Assembly (NCBI RefSeq): GCF_049803795.1
Contig: NZ_JBNAGJ010000010.1
Coordinates: 1-64,000 of the forward strand
Reading direction: 5' to 3'
DNA from: Thalassobius sp002708925
Lineage (GTDB): Bacteria; Pseudomonadota; Alphaproteobacteria; Rhodobacterales; Rhodobacteraceae
Length of the DNA: 64,000 bases
Shown here piece by piece: positions 8,413 through 15,087 of the stretch; the stretch's first letter is position 1; every line of letters starts with the position of its first letter. Below the pieces are notes generated by a model that did not search any database, was not told where the DNA came from, and saw only the letters and a program-made list of their open reading frames with translations. The position numbers and the translations under genes were made by a program.

Positions 8413-9738
8413 TTAGAAACCGGATTTTCCGGGGTACCAGTTGGTGCCCGCCAGCGGAACCTGAGCCATCGCGGCGGCCTCCATGGTCAGGGCGCACAGG
8501 TCCTCGGGCTCCAGGTTGTGGACGTGATTGTGGCCGCAGGCCCGCGCCAGAGTCTGGCATTCCAGCGTCAGCACATTCAGATAGTTGCGCAGACGGCGGC
8601 CGGCCTCGACCGGGTCCAGACGGGCCATCAGATCGGGATCCTGCGTGGTGATACCCGCCGGATCGCGCCCCTCGTGCCAGTCATCATAGGCGCCGGTGGT
8701 GCTGCCCAGTTTCTGATACTCGGTCTCCCATTTGGGGTCATTGTCACCCAGGGCAACCAGCGCCGCCGTACCGATAGACACCGCATCCGCGCCCAGGGCC
8801 AGCGCCTTGGCCACATCGGCCCCCGTGCGAATCCCGCCCGAGACAACCAGCTGCACCTGCCGGTGCATTCCCAGATCCTGAAGCGCCTGAACGGCCGGGC
8901 GGATACACGCCAGCGTGGGCTGACCGACATGTTCGATAAACACATCCTGCGTGGCCGCCGTGCCGCCCTGCATCCCATCCAGCACAACCACATCCGCGCC
9001 CGCCTTGACCGCCAGCGCGGTGTCGTAATAGGGGCGCGCGCCGCCGACCTTGATGTAGATCGGTTTTTCCCAGTTGGTGATCTCGCGCAGTTCCAGAATC
9101 TTGATTTCCAGATCATCGGGGCCGGTCCAGTCGGGGTGACGACAGGCCGAGCGCTGATCAATCCCTTCGGGCAGACAGCGCATTCCGGCGACACGCTCGG
9201 TGATTTTCTGGCCCAGCAGCATCCCGCCGCCGCCCGGTTTCGCGCCCTGGCCCACGACCACCTCGATTGCATCGGCGCGGCGCAGGTCATCGGGATTCAT
9301 GCCATAGCGGCTGGGCAGGTATTGATAGACCAGCTTTTCGCTGTGGCCGCGCTCTTCCTCGGTCATGCCGCCATCGCCCGTGGTGGTCGAGGTGCCAGCC
9401 ATCGAGGCCCCCCGCCCCAGCGCCTCTTTCGCGGGGCCGGACAAGGAACCGAATGACATGCCCGCAATGGTGATCGGGATGTCCAGCTCGATCGGCTTTT
9501 TCGCAAAACGCGTGCCCAGGGTCACCTTGGTTTCGCATTTTTCACGGTAGCCTTCCAGCGGGTAGCGGCTCATCGAGGCGCCCAGGAACAGCAGGTCATC
9601 GAAATGCGGCACCTTGCGTTTGGCCCCGCCGCCGCGAATGTCATAAATCCCGGTGGCCGCCGCCCGGCGGATTTCCGAGTTCACCTCGTTCGAGAAGGTC
9701 CAGGATTGCCGCGGCATCGTGTTGGGTGTCTTGTCCAT
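8413..9738 (-). CDS. mgsC: N-methylglutamate synthase subunit C (glutamate synthase FMN-domain protein)
   Basis: This 441-residue protein belongs to the GltB FMN-binding (GltB2/GlxD) family. It would catalyse the synthase step in which gamma-glutamylmethylamide becomes N-methylglutamate. Seen motifs include GMSFGSLSGPAKEALGRG near residue 95, GQGAKPGGGGMLLG, GGARPYYDTA, DGMQGGTAATQ and SGGIRTGADVAKALALGAD near 310-328, which form the TIM-barrel FMN/2-oxoglutarate region. The ATG at 9738 follows a GAGGAAAG site; an open extension further upstream (to 9831) overlaps mgsB and has no support. The adjacent genes supply the amidotransferase and GXGXG subunits. Confidence 0.9.
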   Translation of the reverse strand: MDKTPNTMPRQSWTFSNEVNSEIRRAAATGIYDIRGGGAKRKVPHFDDLLFLGASMSRYPLEGYREKCETKVTLGTRFAKKPIELDIPITIAGMSFGSLSGPAKEALGRGASMAGTSTTTGDGGMTEEERGHSEKLVYQYLPSRYGMNPDDLRRADAIEVVVGQGAKPGGGGMLLGQKITERVAGMRCLPEGIDQRSACRHPDWTGPDDLEIKILELREITNWEKPIYIKVGGARPYYDTALAVKAGADVVVLDGMQGGTAATQDVFIEHVGQPTLACIRPAVQALQDLGMHRQVQLVVSGGIRTGADVAKALALGADAVSIGTAALVALGDNDPKWETEYQKLGSTTGAYDDWHEGRDPAGITTQDPDLMARLDPVEAGRRLRNYLNVLTLECQTLARACGHNHVHNLEPEDLCALTMEAAAMAQVPLAGTNWYPGKSGF

Positions 9739-9748
9739 GGGGCTTTCC

Positions 9749-10432
9749 TCAGTATTCGCCAGCGTGGTCGATGTTGAAGTTATAGAGCTTGCGGGCCGAG
9801 CCGTAGCGCTTGAACTCTTCGGGTTTGGCATCCGCGCCGGCGCGTGCCAGCAGATCGGTCAGGATCGCGATATGTTCGGGGCGCATGTCCTTTTCGATAC
9901 AGTCCGCACCCAGGGATTTGACCGAGCCGCGCACAAAAAGCCGCGCCTCATAAAGGCTGTCTCCCAGCGCATCGCCAGCATCGCCCAGCACCACCAGATT
10001 GCCCTTTTGCGCCATAAACGCAGACATATGCCCGATGTTGCCATGCACCACGATGTCGATCCCCTTCATGGAAATCCCGCAGCGCGACGACGCATTGCCC
10101 TTGATGTTCAGCAGCCCGCCATGGCCCGTGGCCCCGGCATATTGGCTGGCGTCGCCCTCGATGGTGACGATGCCCGACATCATGTTTTCCGCAACGCCCG
10201 GCCCAGCCGAGCCCTCGACGGTCACGGAGGCCTCTTTGTTCATGCCAGCGCAGTAATACCCGGTCGAGCCCTTCACGGTGACAGACAAGGGCCCATCCAG
10301 CCCGCAGGCCACCGCGTGCGCGCCGCGCGGGTTCTCGATCACATATTCCGCATTGGCGCCCGATTTCGCCTGCGCCTGCAAAGCCGCATTCAGCTCGCGC
10401 AGCGGGGTTTGGGCCATATCAATCGTTTCCAT
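9749..10432 (-). CDS. mgsB: N-methylglutamate synthase subunit B (GXGXG / FwdC-like)
   Basis: The 227-residue protein is built of the right-handed beta-helical GXGXG repeats found in the C-terminal domain of glutamate synthase and in FwdC. Repeated strings such as VTVKGSTG, VTVEGSAGPG, VTIEGDASQYAG, LNIKGNASSRCG and VVHGNIGHM occur about every 20 residues. It is the structural partner of MgsA and MgsC (GlxC in rhizobial naming). It starts 3 bases after the mgsA stop and ends 10 bases before mgsC, so the three are cotranslated. Confidence 0.9.
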   Translation of the reverse strand: METIDMAQTPLRELNAALQAQAKSGANAEYVIENPRGAHAVACGLDGPLSVTVKGSTGYYCAGMNKEASVTVEGSAGPGVAENMMSGIVTIEGDASQYAGATGHGGLLNIKGNASSRCGISMKGIDIVVHGNIGHMSAFMAQKGNLVVLGDAGDALGDSLYEARLFVRGSVKSLGADCIEKDMRPEHIAILTDLLARAGADAKPEEFKRYGSARKLYNFNIDHAGEY

Positions 10433-10435
10433 GTC

Positions 10436-11326
10436 TTAGCGCTCCCAGAAATAGACGGTGGCAGGTTCGGGTTCCCAGACTTTCGCGTCCTCAATCCCCG
10501 GAAGATCGGCAAATGCCCGGTATTCGCTGGCAAAAGCGACATAATCCTCGGTTTCGGCCATGACGGCGGGCTTGCAGGCGATGGGATCGCGCACCACGCC
10601 AAAGCCGTTCTTTGTGCCGGTCACGAAGGTGAAAAACCCGTCCAGATCCTCGATCGTGCCTTCCAGCGCCTCGCCCAAGCTGGCACCATCCGCGATCCGG
10701 CTGGAGATATAGGCCGCGCCGACCTCGGTGTCGTTTTCGCTGCGGGTGAGCACGCCCTTTTTGGCCAGCTTGCGGCGCATCTGGTTGTGGTTCGAGAGCG
10801 AGCCATTATGCACCAGGCACTGGTCATCGGCGGTGGAAAACGGATGCGCGCCCATGGTCGTTACGGCGCTTTCGGTGGCCATGCGGGTGTGGCCAATGCC
10901 GTGGCTGCCGCCCATATCGCGCAGGCCGAACCGCGCGGCGACGTCCTTGGGCAGGCCGACCTCTTTGTAGATCTCCATCGAGGTGCCCGAGCCCATGATC
11001 CGCAGGCCTTTTTCCTCAAGCGCGGTGATAGCCTTGTCTTCGACCTCAGCGGGGACGATCAGCACGGCATGGGTGTCCACCACCCGCATCGTCACCGGCG
11101 CATGGATGACCGAGGTCAGCGCCCCATCCAGCTCGGCAAAGGCCTGTTCGGGACTGTCCGATTGGACGGTGATTTTGACGAAACCGTCTGCCTCGTCACC
11201 GTAGATGGCGATGCCCGCGCTATCGGGGCCGCGATCCGTCATGGTGATCAGCATATCGGTCAGCATATCGCCCAGCTGGGGGCGCAGTTCATCCTTCTTC
11301 AGGAAGAGGCCTACAATGCCACACAT
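10436..11326 (-). CDS. mgsA: N-methylglutamate synthase subunit A (class II glutamine amidotransferase)
   Basis: This 296-residue Ntn-type class II amidotransferase begins MCGIVGLF, with Cys2 as the expected N-terminal nucleophile after Met removal. Downstream are GHTRMATES, HNGSLSNHNQMR and ENDTEVGAAYI, which are standard for the family. In the N-methylglutamate synthase complex it should act on gamma-glutamylmethylamide and pass methylamine to MgsC. It is also called GlxB. A GGAGAA site precedes the ATG. As first gene of mgsA-B-C-gmaS it faces a 198-base region that contains inverted repeats and lies next to the XRE-cupin regulator gene. Confidence 0.92.
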   Translation of the reverse strand: MCGIVGLFLKKDELRPQLGDMLTDMLITMTDRGPDSAGIAIYGDEADGFVKITVQSDSPEQAFAELDGALTSVIHAPVTMRVVDTHAVLIVPAEVEDKAITALEEKGLRIMGSGTSMEIYKEVGLPKDVAARFGLRDMGGSHGIGHTRMATESAVTTMGAHPFSTADDQCLVHNGSLSNHNQMRRKLAKKGVLTRSENDTEVGAAYISSRIADGASLGEALEGTIEDLDGFFTFVTGTKNGFGVVRDPIACKPAVMAETEDYVAFASEYRAFADLPGIEDAKVWEPEPATVYFWER

Positions 11327-11385
11327 GGGGTTCTCCGTTCGTGGTGTCAGAATCGGCGGCAGCGCGCCGTTGAGACCTCACTAAA

Positions 11386-11451
11386 AGGAAATCTATTTTC
11401 TCATCAAGAAAGTTTTTGTCCTCTTTGGAAGATTTCCTTACCCACAGGAAA
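11386..11451. promoter_or_regulatory. Candidate operator repeats upstream of mgsA
   Basis: A perfect inverted repeat TTTCCT-N7-AGGAAA occupies 11433-11451. A second, imperfect one (AGGAAA-N4-TTTTCT) lies at 11386-11401. Both sit between mgsA and the XRE-cupin gene. An ATTTCCTT half-site also occurs upstream of mgdA at 5968-5975. Which regulator binds is unknown. Confidence 0.45.
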
Positions 11452-11524
11452 AAGAACCAATTTGAATGCAAAAATGCCGCCCAGTTGGGCGACATGTTCA
11501 AATACCAGGCAAAATGAAAACCGA

Positions 11525-12160
11525 TCAGCGCGCCTGCGGATAGGTGATCACCGACAGATACTTGGCCGGCAGTTCGATCAGCTCTTCGGGCCCGTGCGGC
11601 GCGTCGGCGTCAAACAGCAGGGAATCCCCCGGCTCCAGCAGGAAACTCTTGTCCCCGTGCCGGTAACTGACCCGCCCCTCCAGCATATAGAGCAGCTCGA
11701 TCCCCTCGTGCTGAAACGCCGGAAACCTGTCCGAGGCATCGTCCAGAGAGATCAGATAGGGCTCGACCACGACACCCGAATTGTTCGATCCGATGTGCCC
11801 CAGCAGGCTGTACTGATGCCCCGCACGGGTGCCCGCGCGCTCGATCTCCACACCCTCTCCGGCCTTGACGTGCATACAGCCGCGCTCTTCTTCATAGCCG
11901 GAAAACAGCTGCACCAGGGGCACTTTCAACGCGTGCGCCAACACCGAAATCGTGTTCAATGAGGGCGAGATCACCCCGTTCTCGATCTTTGACAGCATCC
12001 CCACCGACAGCCCCGTCTGCGCCGCCAGATCCGCGCCGGTCAGCCGCTGACGCTTGCGCAGCTCACGCACCTGACGGCCAATGGCGACCTCCAGGTTTTT
12101 TTCCCGCTGTTCCCGCACCGCATGGGGGTTCTGACGCAACGCATTCTCAGAGCTTTTCAC
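11525..12160 (-). CDS. XRE-family regulator with C-terminal cupin domain
   Basis: The 211-residue protein has an HTH_3 domain at about 20-75 (ATGLS-type segment AAQTGLSVGMLSKIENG) and a C-terminal cupin sensor domain at about 125-205 (EGIELLYMLEGRV, LLEPGDSLLFDADAPHG). This architecture is common in regulators of amine, polyamine and amino-acid catabolism (PuuR/SutR-like). The GTG at 12160 is chosen because AAGGA lies 9 bases upstream and it avoids overlap with the neighbour; an ATG at 12205 would add 15 codons inside the upstream gene. It follows the binding-protein gene by 34 bases on the same strand, so the two are likely one transcript divergent from tmm-tdm. Confidence 0.87.
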   Translation of the reverse strand: MKSSENALRQNPHAVREQREKNLEVAIGRQVRELRKRQRLTGADLAAQTGLSVGMLSKIENGVISPSLNTISVLAHALKVPLVQLFSGYEEERGCMHVKAGEGVEIERAGTRAGHQYSLLGHIGSNNSGVVVEPYLISLDDASDRFPAFQHEGIELLYMLEGRVSYRHGDKSFLLEPGDSLLFDADAPHGPEELIELPAKYLSVITYPQAR

Positions 12161-12194
12161 ACTGCTTTCCTTACATCCCGCTGTTAACGATTCA

Positions 12195-13496
12195 CTATGG
12201 CGCAACTGAGGTCTGCTTGGCCAGAGCCTGCGCCAAATCCGGTTTCACCCGCTGATGCCACAGCTGATCCACGCGGCTCAGCTCTGCTTGCAGGCGCTCT
12301 GCATGGGCCTCCAGCCAGTTCAGAACCGAGCCGAATTCCTGTATCCGCGCCCGCCCCTGGCGGATCGCCACAACCGGCCAGTCCCCGACCAGCGCGTTGT
12401 CGATTCCGAACACCTCGGTGCCCCACCAATTGGCCAGGCCAAAGACATGCGGCATCCGCCGCCCCCGCTTAAGCGCGGCCAGGACGGGCCCGGTTTGCAG
12501 GCTTTCGGATGTTTCCACCGCATCGTGCCAAAGGTCTAGAATCGCTGCATATTCCCAGCTCACGGCGGTCCAGTCGTTGGGAAAACGCGCGGCATAACTG
12601 TCAAAAAAAGCACGCGGGCGGCTGAAAAAGAAATCCGCCTCGGCCAGTTTCGGATCGTCGAAATCGGGGAACTGAAAGGTCACGCGCTCCATGAAATCGG
12701 CCGAGGTCCGCGCGATCAGCTCTGGGTAGTTATCACAGGTGCAGGACAGGATTTCGCCAGCGAATCCGGCGTCAAAAGCGGCCTGTGTCAACTCCTTGAT
12801 CATCGGCGGCGCAGAAGAACACCAGCACAGAACATCCGCCCCGGACGCCATCATCTGCGCCACGATCGCGCGCGCGTCCGGTGCCTCGGAATCGTAAAGA
12901 ACTTCCTTAACAATCTCTTGCCCGGCCACTCCGAACGCCGCCCGGTAAACCGCCAGCGAGGGCAGCCCCATCCGATCGGTCTGCGAGCACAAAGCCACCC
13001 GCCGCGCCTGCGGACGGTGCCGCGCCAGCCACTCGACCCCGGTCACAACAAAGAACGGATGCACCTCGGCCGGAGCGATCAGACAGGGGTGATCGGGGGA
13101 CAGATCGCTTGGCAGAAGCGTCGCCGTCAGAACGCGCCGGTCCATCAGATAGGCCAGCGCCAGATCCATATCGTCACCGCCCAGCGTCAGCATCAGACGC
13201 ACGCGCTGCGACTCGACCATCTGCCGCGCGGCCCTCAGCGTCTGCACATTCCCCAGCGCGCTGTCCTGCACCACCAGTTCGACCAGATGGCGGCGCCCAT
13301 CCAGCATCATCCCGCCATGTGCGTTGATCCAGTCCACCCACAGCTGACACCCATCCACGCCGGGCCGCCCCCAGCGCTCTTCCGGGCCAGTCATCGGCAC
13401 CAGCGCCCCGATCCGGATCGGGGCACGTTCCTGCACACTGAGCCGGGGCAAACTGCCGCCCACCGCCAATCTCTGCGCCAGGGAAATGCTGCTCAT
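12195..13496 (-). CDS. Type 1 periplasmic-binding-fold protein without signal peptide (AmiC-like), putative ligand sensor
   Basis: The 433-residue protein has the LivJ/AmiC-type binding fold: IRIGALVPMTGPEE near residue 28, the DGCQLWVDWIN helix, and VALCSQTDRMG at the interdomain region. Its N-terminus (MSSISLAQRLAVGG...) has no hydrophobic signal sequence and no ABC transporter genes lie beside it, so a cytoplasmic sensor like AmiC is more likely than a transport component. It is rich in Trp/Tyr/Phe around the expected cleft (WCSSAPP, FQFPDF, SWEYAA, ANWWG), as would suit a methylated ammonium ligand; that is inference. A helical tail of about 35 residues ends the protein. The start at 13496 follows a GAGAGGTGA site; an upstream ATG at 13526 is less likely. 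It is divergent from tmm. Confidence 0.75.
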   Translation of the reverse strand: MSSISLAQRLAVGGSLPRLSVQERAPIRIGALVPMTGPEERWGRPGVDGCQLWVDWINAHGGMMLDGRRHLVELVVQDSALGNVQTLRAARQMVESQRVRLMLTLGGDDMDLALAYLMDRRVLTATLLPSDLSPDHPCLIAPAEVHPFFVVTGVEWLARHRPQARRVALCSQTDRMGLPSLAVYRAAFGVAGQEIVKEVLYDSEAPDARAIVAQMMASGADVLCWCSSAPPMIKELTQAAFDAGFAGEILSCTCDNYPELIARTSADFMERVTFQFPDFDDPKLAEADFFFSRPRAFFDSYAARFPNDWTAVSWEYAAILDLWHDAVETSESLQTGPVLAALKRGRRMPHVFGLANWWGTEVFGIDNALVGDWPVVAIRQGRARIQEFGSVLNWLEAHAERLQAELSRVDQLWHQRVKPDLAQALAKQTSVAP

Positions 13497-13590
13497 TTTT
13501 TCACCTCTCGCCCAAGAATAGATCAAAAATCCAGAAAGACTCGCAAAACAGATATTCCCCTAAAGAAAATTCGTTGACCACCAGAAAATT

Positions 13591-13649
13591 TTTGGACCAA
13601 ACCAAATTCAAACAAATGGAACCAATTTATTAATTTGGTCCATACCAAA
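13591..13649. promoter_or_regulatory. Two tandem 16-bp palindromic sites upstream of tmm
   Basis: TTTGGACCAAACCAAA (13591-13606) and TTTGGTCCATACCAAA (13634-13649) share 14 of 16 bases, with half-sites TTTGG/CCAAA. Their starts are 43 bp apart, about four helical turns. They lie between the divergent binding-protein gene and tmm and end 39 bp before the tmm start. Confidence 0.6.
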
Positions 13650-13688
13650 GTAAGACGCAAAAAACTGAAACCAATACGGAGAAAACCC

Positions 13689-15032
13689 ATGACAAAACGA
13701 GTCGCCGTCATCGGCGCGGGCCCTTCGGGGCTGGCACAGCTGCGCGCTTTTCAATCGGCCGCCCAGAAAGGCGCGGACATCCCCGAGATCGTCTGCTTTG
13801 AAAAACAATCCAACTGGGGCGGGCTGTGGAACTACACCTGGCGCACCGGCGTCGATGAAAACGGTGAGCCCGTGCACTGCTCGATGTACCGCTATTTGTG
13901 GTCGAACGGCCCCAAGGAAGGGCTTGAATTCGCTGACTATTCCTTCGAGGAACACTTCGGCAAGCAGATCGCATCCTACCCGCCGCGCGCCGTGCTGTTC
14001 GATTATATCGAGGGCCGCGTAATCAAGGCCGATGTGCGCAAATGGATCCGGTTTTCCTCGGTCATTCGCTGGGTGGAATACCTGCCCGAGACCGAAGAAT
14101 TCGAAGTCACCGTCCACGACATGACCGAGGACCGTGTTTACAAAGAAAAATTCGATCATGTGATCGTGGCCTCGGGGCATTTTTCCTCGCCCAACGTGCC
14201 CGAATACCCCGGATTCGAACAATTCAACGGTCGCATCGTCCACGCCCATGATTTCCGCGACGCGCGCGAATTCGAGGGCAAGGACGTGCTGCTGGTGGGC
14301 GCGTCCTACTCAGCCGAGGATATCGGCTCGCAATGCTGGAAATACGGCGCCAAGACGATCACCACCTCGTATCGCTCGGCCCCCATGGGGTTCAAATGGC
14401 CGGACAACTGGGAAGAAAAACCCGCGCTGGAGAAGGTCGAGGGCAAAACCGCCTTTTTCAAGGACGGCTCTACCAAGGACGTGGACGCGATCATCCTGTG
14501 CACCGGCTACAAGCACTACTTCCCCTTCCTGCCCGACGATCTGCGCCTGAAAACCGCCAACCGTCTGGCCACCGCCGACCTGTACAAGGGCGTCGTCTAT
14601 GCCAAGAACCCGAAACTGTTCTATCTGGGCATGCAGGACCAGTGGTTCACCTTCAACATGTTCGACGCGCAGGCCTGGTACGTGCGTGACATCATCATGG
14701 ACCGGATCACCGTGCCCTCCGATCAGGCCACTCTGCTGGCCGATGTCACCGAACGCGAAACCCGCGAAGAGGCCAGCGATGACGTGAAATACGCCATCAA
14801 ATATCAGGCCGAATACGTGAAGGAACTGGTCGCCGAAACCGACTATCCCAGCTTTGACATTGATGGTGCCTGCGAGGCGTTCTTTGAATGGAAAGGGCAC
14901 AAGGCGCAGGACATCATGGCCTTCCGCAACAATTCCTACAAATCGGTCATCACCGGCACCATGGCCCCCGTGCACCACACCCCGTGGAAAGACGCGCTGG
15001 ACGATTCGATGGAAGCCTATCTGAAAAACTGA
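13689..15032 (+). CDS. tmm: Trimethylamine monooxygenase, flavin-containing
   Basis: This 447-residue bacterial flavin-containing monooxygenase is expected to oxidise trimethylamine to TMAO with NADPH and O2. Visible features are the FAD motif GAGPSGL at residues 9-15, the FMO fingerprint FNGRIVHAHDF near 178, the NADPH motif LLVGASYSAED near 200, and the CTGYKHYFPFLP segment near 274. Length and the strings NWGGLWNYTWRTG and WSNGPKEGLEF agree with roseobacter Tmm. An AGGAG-like GGAG site precedes the ATG at 13689. It is followed after a terminator-like hairpin by tdm, the enzyme for the next step. Confidence is high because of this pairing. Confidence 0.94.
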   Translation: MTKRVAVIGAGPSGLAQLRAFQSAAQKGADIPEIVCFEKQSNWGGLWNYTWRTGVDENGEPVHCSMYRYLWSNGPKEGLEFADYSFEEHFGKQIASYPPRAVLFDYIEGRVIKADVRKWIRFSSVIRWVEYLPETEEFEVTVHDMTEDRVYKEKFDHVIVASGHFSSPNVPEYPGFEQFNGRIVHAHDFRDAREFEGKDVLLVGASYSAEDIGSQCWKYGAKTITTSYRSAPMGFKWPDNWEEKPALEKVEGKTAFFKDGSTKDVDAIILCTGYKHYFPFLPDDLRLKTANRLATADLYKGVVYAKNPKLFYLGMQDQWFTFNMFDAQAWYVRDIIMDRITVPSDQATLLADVTERETREEASDDVKYAIKYQAEYVKELVAETDYPSFDIDGACEAFFEWKGHKAQDIMAFRNNSYKSVITGTMAPVHHTPWKDALDDSMEAYLKN

Positions 15033-15046
15033 CACCTCCCCCTGGT

Positions 15047-15077
15047 CCGGGGGACGTATGTGCCCCCGGATTTTTTT
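15047..15077 (+). terminator. Terminator-like hairpin between tmm and tdm
   Basis: A perfect 7-bp stem CCGGGGG / CCCCCGG with a 9-base loop is followed by A and seven T. It would end or attenuate transcription after tmm, leaving tdm dependent on read-through or on its own promoter. Confidence 0.8.
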
Positions 15078-15087
15078 ATCTACGACG

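Noticed and set aside
9653..11962. A 769-codon open frame on the + strand
   Set aside because: It is antisense to mgsABC and the XRE-cupin gene and shows no family motif.
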